Positions 1-8,979 of a stretch of DNA of 64,000 nt are shown one piece after another. The position numbers were made by a program, and so were the translations under genes. Numbering within the stretch: the stretch's first letter is position 1; each line of letters opens with the position of its first letter. Source of the DNA: Saccharicrinis sp963663905 (GTDB taxonomy: Bacteria > Bacteroidota > Bacteroidia > Bacteroidales > Marinilabiliaceae). The notes below the pieces were generated by a model. The model ran no database searches. It was not told where the DNA came from and saw nothing but the letters and a program-made list of their open reading frames with translations. The stretch is from NCBI GenBank assembly GCA_963663905.2, contig OY760657.1:1984001-2048000 (forward strand). Direction: 5' to 3'.

Positions 1-950
1 CATTTTTAACAAATGAGATAAAATATTATAAATACCAGAAGTCCCCTACTAGTTATACAATTGATGAAGATTATGACTACGATATTCCAAATTACAGACA
101 TAACGATACAACACTTGTAACAACAGCCGTTGGAGGACAGGTATTTAAAAATTTAGGAAAGAATTTCTGGTGGAATTTGGGAGGTAAGATATATGTTCAG
201 GGTTATAGATTAGGAGATATAGATTTGCAGGGTAATATAAATTCCTTGTATAGGATTTTTAAAGATACGGCTGGTATTTATGGTAGAGGTAGAATTCTAT
301 TAAAGAGTCCTGAATTACTGCAGGAAAATTATTATTCAAACCATTTTCAATGGGACAAAAGCTTTAAGCAGGAAAAATTGGTAAATATTGAAGTAGGATT
401 AAAAATTCCAACCCGAAGGTTAAAATTATCATGGGAGTCAAAAGTATTTACAGATTATATGTATTGGAACAGTGAAGCTTTACCAGATCAAACATCTGAA
501 GTTATAAGTGCTTTCCAGCTAACTTTAACTAAAGATTTCACCTTTGGTCCATTGCATAGTGACAATAAACTTGCCTACCAATTTACAAGTAATCAGGCCT
601 ATTTGCCATTGCCTGAATTTGCCGGATATAGTTCCAATTATTTAAATTTTTATCTTGCCAAACGAGTACTTCAAATTCAGGTTGGCGTTGATGCAAAGTA
701 TCATACAGAATATTATACTCCTGGATACATGCCTGCAACAGGACAATTTTACAACCAAAATGTAATCAAAGTCGGTAATTATCCATTTTTAGACGCTTTT
801 GTAAATTTACATATTAAAAGAGCAAGAGTATTTATTAAGTTAGATCACTTTAATCAAAGTTTTATGGATAGAAATTACTTCCTGACTTTAGGTTATCCTC
901 ATGCTCCAATGCGTGTAAAATGGGGTGTTTCATGGAATTTCTATGATTAA
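1..950 (+). CDS. Putative outer-membrane porin (Porin_10-like), 5' truncated by the window edge
   Basis: The reading frame is open from base 3 to the stop at 948-950, so the TTG at 177 is only the first start-like codon inside the window and the true start lies upstream. The visible 315 or so residues alternate aromatic and polar residues as in beta-barrel strands. The protein ends in a segment with GYPHAPMR and a final aromatic WNFYD, a typical C-terminal outer-membrane insertion signal and characteristic of the Bacteroidetes Porin_10 family. It is likely an outer-membrane barrel; substrate unknown. Family assignment is from motif memory and is moderately sure. Confidence 0.7.
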   Translation, partial: FLTNEIKYYKYQKSPTSYTIDEDYDYDIPNYRHNDTTLVTTAVGGQVFKNLGKNFWWNLGGKIYVQGYRLGDIDLQGNINSLYRIFKDTAGIYGRGRILLKSPELLQENYYSNHFQWDKSFKQEKLVNIEVGLKIPTRRLKLSWESKVFTDYMYWNSEALPDQTSEVISAFQLTLTKDFTFGPLHSDNKLAYQFTSNQAYLPLPEFAGYSSNYLNFYLAKRVLQIQVGVDAKYHTEYYTPGYMPATGQFYNQNVIKVGNYPFLDAFVNLHIKRARVFIKLDHFNQSFMDRNYFLTLGYPHAPMRVKWGVSWNFYD

Positions 951-985
951 GAATTGTTCTAATTTAGCATACTCATCAAAGAACT

Positions 986-1016
986 TTTGCCGCAAAGTAT
1001 AAATGATATATCTTTG
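986..1016 (+). promoter_or_regulatory. Bacteroidetes-type promoter of mltF
   Basis: TTTG at 986-989, then exactly 19 bases, then TATCTTTG at 1009-1016. This is a full match to the Bacteroidetes sigma-ABfr consensus TTTG-N19-TAnnTTTG. It lies 25 bases ahead of the ATG at 1041. Confidence 0.75.
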
Positions 1017-1040
1017 TGAGCTAAAGTTAAATTCTTACTT

Positions 1041-2465
1041 ATGAGAGGTATAGAAAGATTTGTTTGGCTTTTGCTTATTGTTATAGTAGGTTGTGCACCT
1101 TCCGGCAATAAAGTAAAAACTAATAAAGTTGATGAAGAAGTTGCATTTGACTTAAAGCAAATAAAAGAGAGAGGAAAGCTGATAGTTGTTACTGACTATA
1201 ATTCTACCAATTATTTTATATATAAAGGTACTCCAATGGGTTATCAACTTGAATTATTAAACGAATTCTGTAATAATTTAGGTATAAAATTGGAAGTTGT
1301 TGTTAGTAATGATGTTGAAAAGAACATCGAAGACTTAAGACAGGGAAAAGTTGATTTAATAGCCCAAAACCTTGCTGTTACGAGAGATAGGGCAAAAAAA
1401 ATCCAGTTTACCGAACCGCACACATATTCGCGTCAGGTATTAGTGCAAAGGGTTGGAGATAAGGATACTACCCAAAACAGAAAGTCTGATTTTAATGCGT
1501 TAATTCGAAATCAATTAGATCTTGCCGGAAAAACTATTTATGTACAAAAAGGTTCTTCCTATGTAAATCGACTAAATAGTCTTTCTGATGAAATTGGAGA
1601 TACAATTAATGTTGTTGAGATTCCTGATTATGAGGCTGAGCAGCTAATAGGATTAGTAGCTGAAGGTGAGATTTTATATACTATTTGTGATGAAATATTG
1701 GCAAGAGTAAATAAAAACTACTACGAAAATATTGATATAGAAACTCCAATTAGTTTTCCTCAAAAGCTTGCCTGGGGAGTAAGGAAGAAATCTACAGATT
1801 TATTACAGGTTGTAAATAATTGGCTTATCAGGTTTAAAAAGTCAGCAAAATACAATATTATATATAAAAAGTATTTTCTTAATCGTAGATCTACACATAT
1901 TGTTGATGCAGGTTATAATTCACTTAAAGGAGGGCTTGTTTCTGAATTTGATGATATTATTAAGAAAGAATGTGAGAATATTGACTGGGACTGGAAATTA
2001 ATTGCTGCACTAATTTATCAGGAATCGAGGTTTTTACCGGAAATAAAGAGCTGGGCAGGAGCTCAAGGGTTAATGCAACTAATGCCTGAAACAGCAAAAA
2101 CATTTGGAGTACACAACATAACCTCCCCTCAGGAGAATATCAGAGGTGGAATTAAGTTTTTAAAATGGCTGGATAAAAGGATGGCATTAAGGGTAGATGA
2201 TCCGGAAGAACGTTTAAAATTTGTATTGGCATCATATAACGTAGGAATTGGTCACGTTTTGGATGCCATGAAATTGGCAGAGAAAAATGGTAAGAATCCT
2301 AAAATATGGGAAGGAAACGTAGATTATTACTTATTAAATAAATCTAATCCAAAATACTTTAACGACCCGGTTGTTGAATTTGGTTATTGCCGTGGAGAAG
2401 AACCTTATTTGTATGTTAATGAGATTCTTGAGCGTTATGAACATTATAAAAATCTAATGGAGTAG
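1041..2465 (+). CDS. mltF: MltF-type membrane-bound lytic murein transglycosylase
   Basis: A 474-residue lipoprotein: hydrophobic N-terminus followed by a lipobox-like VGC at residues 16-18. Residues about 40-285 form a solute-binding-protein-like (SBP_bac_3) domain. Residues about 305-470 are a family 1 SLT transglycosylase domain with catalytic Glu328 in IYQESRF, followed by GAQGLMQLMPETA and the ASYNVG motif. The family cleaves peptidoglycan glycan strands to 1,6-anhydro-muropeptides at the inner face of the outer membrane, and the N-terminal domain regulates activity. It has its own promoter. The 3' end overlaps the convergent Nudix gene by 50 bp. Confidence 0.9.
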   Translation: MRGIERFVWLLLIVIVGCAPSGNKVKTNKVDEEVAFDLKQIKERGKLIVVTDYNSTNYFIYKGTPMGYQLELLNEFCNNLGIKLEVVVSNDVEKNIEDLRQGKVDLIAQNLAVTRDRAKKIQFTEPHTYSRQVLVQRVGDKDTTQNRKSDFNALIRNQLDLAGKTIYVQKGSSYVNRLNSLSDEIGDTINVVEIPDYEAEQLIGLVAEGEILYTICDEILARVNKNYYENIDIETPISFPQKLAWGVRKKSTDLLQVVNNWLIRFKKSAKYNIIYKKYFLNRRSTHIVDAGYNSLKGGLVSEFDDIIKKECENIDWDWKLIAALIYQESRFLPEIKSWAGAQGLMQLMPETAKTFGVHNITSPQENIRGGIKFLKWLDKRMALRVDDPEERLKFVLASYNVGIGHVLDAMKLAEKNGKNPKIWEGNVDYYLLNKSNPKYFNDPVVEFGYCRGEEPYLYVNEILERYEHYKNLME

Positions 2466-3114
2466 GTGAATGTTTTGGTGAATTGATAATTTCTATTAAT
2501 TCGCTTATTATCATTGCTGTTGCACCCCATACTTTACGACCTTCAATATTTATAAAGGGAGCTTTAATCAAAATACCATTCTTTTCTTTTTCAAAGAAAT
2601 CAATGTTTTCTGGATTTACTATTTGTGATAATGAAGCTTCTAAAATAGATTCAACTTCATAAGTGTCAGGCTTAAATTCAGGTGTATAATTAATATAACC
2701 CACGTAGGGCCATACATTAAAATTGCTATTGGGAATGTAAATGGGGCTTAATTGACCAATGATTTCTATATCATCGGTATTTACACCAATCTCTTCATAA
2801 GTTTCTCTTAAAGCTGTTTGACTAAAGTCAAGTTCTCCGGATTCAACTTTTCCTCCAGGTAAACTTATTTGACCACTATGAGCTCCATTATATGTAGGTC
2901 GTTGAATAAAAGGAATATAAAGGCTATTGTTTTTTGGATAAAATAAAATTAAAACTGCACTTTCTCTTGTTTCATTTTTATTTGGTTCAATAAGACCAGT
3001 AAAACGAACATTTGGAGACATTTTTAAATGTGCTTTTTCACCAGGTAATTTACCCTTTAATTCATCGTGGAGTATATTGATAAAATTAGTATACATAAGC
3101 CAGTTCCCTTTCAT
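2416..3114 (-). CDS. Nudix hydrolase, CoA pyrophosphatase (NudL-like)
   Basis: A 232-residue protein with a Nudix box at residues 87-111: GGKVESGE followed by ALRETYEEIG. Nine residues separate the first acidic position from the Arg, one more than in classical Nudix boxes; this fits the NudL/UPF0035 subfamily, as does the upstream HSGQISLPGG signature. Members hydrolyse CoA and its derivatives to 3',5'-ADP and phosphopantetheine. Either the ATG at 3114 or the one at 3096 (Met7) could be the start. Its last 16 codons overlap the end of mltF on the opposite strand. Confidence 0.85.
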   Translation of the reverse strand: MKGNWLMYTNFINILHDELKGKLPGEKAHLKMSPNVRFTGLIEPNKNETRESAVLILFYPKNNSLYIPFIQRPTYNGAHSGQISLPGGKVESGELDFSQTALRETYEEIGVNTDDIEIIGQLSPIYIPNSNFNVWPYVGYINYTPEFKPDTYEVESILEASLSQIVNPENIDFFEKEKNGILIKAPFINIEGRKVWGATAMIISELIEIINSPKHSPTPLDFYNVHNAQESH

Positions 3115-3193
3115 TGTTAATATACTAATTTATACTTAAAAAAGATTCAATAGATTCTTAATAATTTATAAAATTACAGAAGGATTAAAAAAA

Positions 3194-3223
3194 GAAATGC
3201 CAGACGTTTCTGGCATTTCTTTA
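3194..3223. terminator. Hairpin, possible terminator
   Basis: Near-perfect inverted repeat with arms AGAAATGCCAG and CTGGCATTTCT around a 6-base loop, followed by a short T-rich run. It lies upstream of the Nudix gene, so it more likely terminates transcription arriving on the minus strand from the relic region beyond 3.4 kb, or marks decayed DNA. Confidence 0.5.
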
Positions 3224-4077
3224 TTGTCTTGTCTTTAATTTAAACCTTTTGTATAAATACATTTATTTATATATAATAATCATGCCACAAATATTTCAGG
3301 TAATCTAAAAAACTATTGGTGATGCTTTATTGTATTGATTATTAGGCGTTAATTTTTAGGGTTAAAATTGAGTTAATGAAAATTAGTAATTTGCGGTAAT
3401 TTCAATATTGTTCATTTACGTTCAGGATGCGTTCGAAGATGAACACATATTTAGTTAGGTTTTGATTTGTATATGTAATAAGATTACTATTTGAAGTTTA
3501 AAAATTATGTTTCGAAGATCTCCTTCACGATTTTGATAAATAACATATGTCCTTTCTGTGATTCCTAATAACCTCTTTTCGACATAAATTTTTGTATACA
3601 GAGCACTTATGATTTGTGCGTTTCAACTAAAAAATCTGAAAGAATAGCTGGCTGTTTTAAAGAATTTTTAGGTAATAGATCGCTGTTTAAAAGCGGAATA
3701 TTATTTTTTGCCCAAAAGAACACGTCTACTTCTTTGAATTTTTCAGAATAACTCGATAATTGTATATCTGCCTGTTATGATAATCTTAAACATAGTTCAA
3801 TCAAATGCCTTTTAGATAATATCTAATGATATTAATTCTAAAATTTTAATCGAGCTACTACTAAACCAAATGTTCTAACATTAGATATAGAAAGGCTAAA
3901 ATATTCAATATATGCTACTGGATTTCAAGAAAAACTAATCATTAAAATGAATACTAGCTTATAATTTAGCTATGCAGATGTTTATGTTGTACTGGAATGA
4001 AGTTTAATTAGTTATTACGTACCGATAAAATTATAATTAACAATCAATTTTGATAAAAAATGCACAATTAATTTTAT
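3224..4077. other. Long gene-poor intergenic stretch
   Basis: Apart from the minus-strand remnant at 3455-3840, I see only short, stop-riddled AT-rich frames between the Nudix gene and the twin operators. There is no tRNA, no transposase fragment and no repeat shared with other parts of the window. Confidence 0.5.
3455..3840 (-). pseudogene. Frameshifted gene remnant, family not recognised
   Basis: On the minus strand two adjacent open segments read like real protein but lie in different frames. The upstream one (3774 down to 3607) contains FKEVDVFFWAKNNIPLLN and KQPAILSDFLVETHK. The downstream one (about 3606 down to 3455) contains KIYVEKRLLGITERTYVIYQ and EGDLRNIIFKL. Joining them needs one frameshift near 3607. 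A further in-frame stop (3775-3777) separates a short upstream piece, IELCLRLS. No start codon or ribosome site is evident. Codon use resembles the neighbours, suggesting a decayed resident gene. I cannot name its family. Confidence 0.45.
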
Positions 4078-4107
4078 TACTATAAATATAGTACTATATT
4101 TATAGTA
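4078..4107. promoter_or_regulatory. Twin BlaI/MecI-type operators of module 1 (30-bp perfect palindrome)
   Basis: The 30-bp segment is a perfect palindrome made of two 16-bp sites sharing a central TA: TACTATAAATATAGTA (4078-4093) and TACTATATTTATAGTA (4092-4107). Each fits the BlaI/MecI operator pattern TAC-N10-GTA. A weak -7-like element TAGTTTTA (4106-4113) begins at the right edge, so bound repressor would cover the promoter. The next gene, at 4221, encodes a BlaI-type repressor, so autoregulation is the natural reading. Confidence 0.75.
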
Positions 4108-4220
4108 GTTTTAATTGGCAGAATTTCGTAAGAAATAACTAATGGAAATCGATATAAGAATAATCAGATTTTTTCATACTTAGAAGAATAGTTTCATACG
4201 ATCATGTAAAAAATAGATAT

Positions 4221-4601
4221 ATGAAAATAAAGCAGTTAACAAAAGCAGAGGAAGAGGTGATGCAAATTCTATGGGAAATAAAAGAGGGAACCGTGAAAGA
4301 TATTCTTGATGGTTTTAAAGAAAAGCAGCCTGCATACACAACAGTAGCTACTGTTTTAAAGGTTTTAAAAAAGAAAGATGTTGTTGAAAATAAAGCTGTA
4401 GGAAATACTTACATATATTACCCAAAGATGACCATAGAGGAATATTCAACAATTCAGATGCGTCATCTGGTTAACAACTATTTTGGTGGAAGCTTTAAAA
4501 GATTGGCTGCATTTTTTGCAAAGGATAATGACCTTAACCTTGAAGATTTGGAATATATGTTAAAAGAAAGTAAAGAGTCTGATAAGAACGATAAAAATTA
4601 A
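4221..4601 (+). CDS. BlaI/MecI/CopY-family transcriptional repressor (module 1)
   Basis: A 126-residue protein of standard family length. The N-terminal winged helix (about residues 4-75) carries LTKAEEEVMQILWEIKEGTV and TTVATVLKVLKKKDVV; the C-terminal helices form the dimerisation region ending in a charged tail. BlaI proteins bind dyad operators as dimers and are inactivated by proteolysis triggered by a partner M56 membrane protease. That partner follows immediately, 3 bp after the stop, so the two are co-transcribed. The twin palindromic operators at 4078-4107 are the likely binding sites. The leader between operator and ATG is about 110 nt. Confidence 0.9.
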   Translation: MKIKQLTKAEEEVMQILWEIKEGTVKDILDGFKEKQPAYTTVATVLKVLKKKDVVENKAVGNTYIYYPKMTIEEYSTIQMRHLVNNYFGGSFKRLAAFFAKDNDLNLEDLEYMLKESKESDKNDKN

Positions 4602-4604
4602 CCA

Positions 4605-6197
4605 ATGGAACTTATAAATTACTTAACCCGGTCAATACTAATATTATCATCATTTATATTATTGTATTTATTAGCCTATCGTAAGGATAATTACTTCCAA
4701 CTCTACAGAGTTTTTTTAATATTGGGAATTATTTGCTCCTTTATACTTCCATTTATTGAAATTCGGTATTCAATTTTCTTAAAGTCTTTGGATGTAAATA
4801 ATTTTTATAAACAGATTGATGTACCTGTATCTGCCCCGATATCAGAAAATGTAATAAATAAAAGGGTAGAAATTAATTGGTTCAATTTAGTTTACTGGGT
4901 ATATCTTTCAGGAGTAATAATTCATATACTTAGGTTTATTTATAGCCTAATTAATATTTTAAAGTTGATCAAAAACTGCTCAAAAATAAATAAAGATGGA
5001 TTTACGTTTTTTGTAGGAGATATGGTTGATGAACCATTTACTTTGGGTTCATATATATTCTTAAATAACGATACGTACTTTAAAGAAAGATTTGCTGATA
5101 TCATAGCTCATGAAAAAGTACATTTAAAACAACAACACTGGATTGATGTTTTGTTAGCTGAAATTTTAATAATAACACAATGGTTTAACCCATTGTCGTG
5201 GTATTATAGTCGTTTAGTAAAACAAAATCTGGAATATATTGCTGATCAAAAAGTTATTAATCTTGGGTTTTCAATAGAAAAGTATATACAATCAATTATT
5301 TGTGTAACAATGGGAGCGGAAGCGTCAGTGCTAGCCAATCACTTCCGGTTTTCCCAAAATAAACAACGATTAAAAATGATGAAAAATGTAAGAAAATCCA
5401 AATGGAAACGGTTAAAATTATTATTGGTCTTACCATTAATTAGTGGTTTTTTATGGGCTTTTAGTGAAGCAGAGTATAAGTATGATACAAATTCAGATAT
5501 TACTTTAGAACAAAATTTCAATATTAATAAAGAGAAATTTTTGATAAGAGGTTATGTAAGTGAACCTAATGATACTATCGAAATCCAAAAAGAGGATGGG
5601 ACATATGAGGTGAGAGTAATAAGAGGTTCTTCATTGCCGGGTACAAGTATAATAATAAAAGGAACTACAAGAGGAACTGTAGCAGATAGAAATGGGTTTT
5701 ATGAATTAGAAGTATCAAAAGGAGAGGAGATTGTGTATTCTTTTGTTGGTTTTAAGACTGCAATAATTAGTATAGTTGACCAGAAAGATATTGATGTACA
5801 ATTAGAGAAAACTGTATACGAATTAGATCCTTCTGTTAATTATAAGAGCCAGGAAGAAAATATTAAAACTTCGTCTGCAAATGTAGAAGAACCTGTTTTT
5901 GTTGTGGTTGAAGATATGCCATCATACAAAGGAGGAAATAATTTGTTTTTTGAAAAACTAAAAAAGTTAGTGAAACAAGAAAAGGTTAAAGATTCAAATC
6001 TCTCCGGAGTTGTTAATGTTCAGTTTAGGGTTAATGTAAATGGTAAAATTGAAAATATCAGAGCAAGAAACAGAACCGGGAATCAGGAAGCCAACATTGC
6101 AGTTAGTTTAGTCTCTTTATTGGGTGATTGGAAACCTGGTATACAAAGAGGAAAACCGGTACAATGTTATGTATCTGTACCAGTAGAATTTAAATAA
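4605..6197 (+). CDS. BlaR1-like M56 metallopeptidase fused to CarboxypepD_reg and TonB_C domains
   Basis: A 530-residue membrane protein. Residues about 1-125 hold three hydrophobic segments. The zinc protease motif is HEKVH at residues 169-173, within IIAHEKVHLKQQHW, followed by a helix containing ITQWFNPLSWYYSR and a further membrane segment near residue 275 (LLLVLPLISGFLWAF). The exported part carries a CarboxypepD_reg-like beta domain (about 305-400, with IKGTTRGTVADRNGFYELEV) and a TonB C-terminal-like domain (about 430-530). There is no penicillin-binding sensor domain, so the signal is probably not a beta-lactam. It forms an operon with the repressor 3 bp upstream. TonB_C suggests coupling to an outer-membrane receptor, but that is inference. 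Confidence 0.88.
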   Translation: MELINYLTRSILILSSFILLYLLAYRKDNYFQLYRVFLILGIICSFILPFIEIRYSIFLKSLDVNNFYKQIDVPVSAPISENVINKRVEINWFNLVYWVYLSGVIIHILRFIYSLINILKLIKNCSKINKDGFTFFVGDMVDEPFTLGSYIFLNNDTYFKERFADIIAHEKVHLKQQHWIDVLLAEILIITQWFNPLSWYYSRLVKQNLEYIADQKVINLGFSIEKYIQSIICVTMGAEASVLANHFRFSQNKQRLKMMKNVRKSKWKRLKLLLVLPLISGFLWAFSEAEYKYDTNSDITLEQNFNINKEKFLIRGYVSEPNDTIEIQKEDGTYEVRVIRGSSLPGTSIIIKGTTRGTVADRNGFYELEVSKGEEIVYSFVGFKTAIISIVDQKDIDVQLEKTVYELDPSVNYKSQEENIKTSSANVEEPVFVVVEDMPSYKGGNNLFFEKLKKLVKQEKVKDSNLSGVVNVQFRVNVNGKIENIRARNRTGNQEANIAVSLVSLLGDWKPGIQRGKPVQCYVSVPVEFK

Positions 6198-6242
6198 AGT
6201 ACTTTACTTAATTGAAAACCTAAACAACAACAATATTATTTG

Positions 6243-6270
6243 AAAGGGAAAGCCATTGGTTTTCCCTTTT
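6243..6270 (+). terminator. Rho-independent terminator of the BlaI/M56 module 1 operon
   Basis: Arms AAAGGGAAA and TTTTCCCTTT flank an 8-base loop and run into a T-tract. It lies 46 bp after the M56 stop and before the convergent permease gene. Confidence 0.75.
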
Positions 6271-6304
6271 TGTATCTTAATGGATAATAGTTACCTCCCA
6301 TTAA

Positions 6305-7603
6305 TCAATCAAAGCGAATAGCTTCTACTGGAGTTATTTTTGTGATTAGATAGGATGGACCAACCATCATTAAATATGACAATACTATAGTTGCTATATT
6401 TAAATAAACAAGATGTAAAATATTTAATGACATAGGCACTGTATCCAGATAATAATTATCAGGATCAAGACTAATTACGCCGAATTGATTTTGTAGGAAA
6501 TAAATTAATATACCTATAATATTTCCCCAAATAATACCTTTAATAATAATAAAGGATGCGAGGTATAAAAATACTTTTCTGATATTCCAGTTTTGCTTAC
6601 CTAAGGCTTTTAAAATACCAATCATAGCGGTACGTTCCAATATAATGATTAAAAGACCGGAAATCATATTAAAACTTGCAACCAGTATAATAAGAATCAA
6701 GATAACAGTTACATTCATATCCAGCATATCGAGCCAGCCCAGAATCTGAGGTTGCTGTTGAGCTATCGTTGTAGTTCGTAACAAACCTCCGTCAGGCGAT
6801 ATATGAGCAGCAGCCAGTATGTCAATATCTCTTGCTGCAGAACTCATTTGATCAAAGTTTTCTAAAGTAATTTCATAACCAGTAATCTGATTATCCTCCC
6901 AGTTATTTAACTTGATAATATGTCTGATATCAGCAAAAATATATAGTTTGTCAAACTCAGGTAAATGAGAATCATATATAGCTGATATTTTAAAGTTGCG
7001 GGCTCTGATCTTATCCTGAAAAAAATAAGTAGGTACCTTATCTCCAACTTTTAATTGCAATAATTGAGCAAGAGTTTTGGAAATAATAATCTCGTTCGAT
7101 GTGTTATCTGATTTTAATTCAGGTATAGTGCCTTCTACAATTATATCATCAAAGTAACTCCAATCATAATCTTGGCCAATTCCTTTTATGATAATGCCTT
7201 GAATATTATCCTTAGTTTTAATTAAACCGGGTTTGGTTGCAAACTCCTGAACTTTAGTAACTCCGGGTAAAGTTTTTAACTGTGTTACAAAAACTGAATC
7301 ACGTTCTATAGGATTTGTTTCGTAAGAAAAATTATAATCGTAATTAATAACCTGAATGTGAGAACTGAAACCAACTATTTTATTTCGTATTTCTTTTTTA
7401 AATCCGGTTCCTATTGCCATTGATAATATCATAACCACCATTCCAATGATTATTCCTAAAGTGGCAACCTTAATTACAGGCCCTGCAAGTTTTTTTCCTG
7501 TAACTTCTCCCTTTCTTATTTTGTTGGCTATGTATAAATTGAGATTCAATGTTTCAAAAACAATTTTAAATACGTTAATTGTACTGTAATTTGTGGAATC
7601 CAA
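6305..7603 (-). CDS. ABC transporter permease of the LolC/LolE (MacB/FtsX) family
   Basis: A membrane protein of about 414-432 residues: one N-terminal membrane segment (VATLGIIIGMVVMILSMAIG), a periplasmic MacB-like domain of about 220 residues, and three C-terminal membrane segments of FtsX type. In the family it extracts lipoproteins from the inner membrane, or exports other lipids, together with an ATPase; no ATPase gene is adjacent. The open frame begins at 7603, but LNLNLYIANKI at residues 19-29 resembles the usual family N-terminus, so a TTG start at 7549 is plausible. The C-terminus ITPVEAIRFD is typical of the family. Confidence 0.85.
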   Translation of the reverse strand: MDSTNYSTINVFKIVFETLNLNLYIANKIRKGEVTGKKLAGPVIKVATLGIIIGMVVMILSMAIGTGFKKEIRNKIVGFSSHIQVINYDYNFSYETNPIERDSVFVTQLKTLPGVTKVQEFATKPGLIKTKDNIQGIIIKGIGQDYDWSYFDDIIVEGTIPELKSDNTSNEIIISKTLAQLLQLKVGDKVPTYFFQDKIRARNFKISAIYDSHLPEFDKLYIFADIRHIIKLNNWEDNQITGYEITLENFDQMSSAARDIDILAAAHISPDGGLLRTTTIAQQQPQILGWLDMLDMNVTVILILIILVASFNMISGLLIIILERTAMIGILKALGKQNWNIRKVFLYLASFIIIKGIIWGNIIGILIYFLQNQFGVISLDPDNYYLDTVPMSLNILHLVYLNIATIVLSYLMMVGPSYLITKITPVEAIRFD

Positions 7604-7717
7604 ATATAATGGAAATAATTATACCTTTTTGTTAAGTTGACTAAACAAAGTGAGGTTTGATTAATAGATAAGATGTATTTCAATATGAAAGGAAGGGAAT
7701 GAGGAAGAGTATAAAAA

Positions 7718-7746
7718 AAGCTAAGAGTAAAATGCTCTTAGCTTTA
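7718..7746. terminator. Bidirectional-looking terminator hairpin
   Basis: Arms AAAGCTAAGAG and CTCTTAGCTTT flank a 7-base loop, with A-rich sequence on the left and T-rich on the right. It follows the aminotransferase gene on the minus strand. Confidence 0.75.
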
Positions 7747-7751
7747 ATGTT

Positions 7752-8954
7752 TTATATTTTTTTCTTTCCGGGATAAGCTTCGAGCGCTTTCTCTATTACG
7801 ATAAGTGCTTTCTTCAAATCATCTTCATTAAGTACATAGGCGATTCGAACTTCGTCTTTTCCGAGATATCTACTACTGTAAAAACCTGATCCCGGGGCCA
7901 TCATTACTGTTTGGTTTTCATATTGAAACTCGCCCAATATCCACTGGCAAAAATGATCAGAATCTTCTACAGGTAATTTAGTCATTGTATAAAATGCACC
8001 TTTAGGAACCAAAGAACGTACTCCTGGAATTTTATTTAATCCATCAACTAGCACGTTTCTTCTGCCTAAATACTCATTATATACCATTTCTGAGTAATCA
8101 TCTGCAGCTTCCAATGAAGCACAAGCAGCAATCTGTCCTAATAATGGCGGACTTAAACGAGCCTGAGCAAATTTCATTGCAGAGTCTATCACTTGCTTGT
8201 TACGACTCACTAATGCTCCAATTCGTATTCCACATTCACTGTATCGTTTACTTACAGAATCGATTAATACAACATTATCCTCTAATCCTTCAAGTTTCAG
8301 GGCAGAAATATGGTTGTAATCATCATAACAAAATTCTCTGTAAACTTCATCAGATAATAAGTATAAATCATTCTTAAGAACAATTTCTCTTAACTGATTT
8401 AATTCCTCCTGAGAATATAAATATCCAGTAGGATTGTTCGGATTACATATAAAAATACCTTTAGTTTTAGATGTAATCAATTTTTCAAATTCCTCAATTG
8501 GAGGAAGAGCAAAACCATCTTCAAATTTTGAAGTAATAGGTTTTATATTAATTCCTGTAGCAGTAGCAAATCCACTATAGTTTGCATAAAAAGGTTCAGG
8601 AATAATAATTTCATCACCAGGATTAAAGCAGCAGAAAAAAGCAAACATAAAAGCTTCAGACCCCCCTGTTGTAACCATTATTTGATCCGTATTTACATCG
8701 ATATCAAATCTTTTATAATATTTGGTGAGTTTTTGCCTGTATTCTAATAGACCAGCTGAGTGGCTGTATTCCAGAATGTTGCGATCAATATCTTTAACGG
8801 CATTAATGGCGACCTCAGGAGTGTGAATATCAGGTTGTCCGATATTTAAATGATAAACTTTAACTCCTCTTGCTTTTGCTTCGTCAGCAATAGGAACAAG
8901 TTTTCGAATTGGTGAGGGTGGCATATCAACGCCTCTTTTAGATATAGATGGCAT
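7752..8954 (-). CDS. PLP-dependent class I/II aminotransferase (aspartate aminotransferase-like)
   Basis: A 400-residue fold-type I aminotransferase of standard length. Visible motifs are the N-terminal YHLNIGQPDIHTPE, the substrate/cofactor segment CNPNNPTGYLYS, SDEVYREF with the cofactor-contacting Asp and Tyr, the Schiff-base lysine Lys236 in DSVSKRYSECGIRIG, and Arg in EVRIAYV near residue 370 for the substrate carboxylate. It is cytosolic. The donor and acceptor cannot be fixed from sequence; aspartate or aromatic amino acids are likely. It is monocistronic, with its own promoter and terminator. Confidence 0.88.
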   Translation of the reverse strand: MPSISKRGVDMPPSPIRKLVPIADEAKARGVKVYHLNIGQPDIHTPEVAINAVKDIDRNILEYSHSAGLLEYRQKLTKYYKRFDIDVNTDQIMVTTGGSEAFMFAFFCCFNPGDEIIIPEPFYANYSGFATATGINIKPITSKFEDGFALPPIEEFEKLITSKTKGIFICNPNNPTGYLYSQEELNQLREIVLKNDLYLLSDEVYREFCYDDYNHISALKLEGLEDNVVLIDSVSKRYSECGIRIGALVSRNKQVIDSAMKFAQARLSPPLLGQIAACASLEAADDYSEMVYNEYLGRRNVLVDGLNKIPGVRSLVPKGAFYTMTKLPVEDSDHFCQWILGEFQYENQTVMMAPGSGFYSSRYLGKDEVRIAYVLNEDDLKKALIVIEKALEAYPGKKKI

Positions 8955-8979
8955 ATAATCAAAATTTAAAAATTGGATG

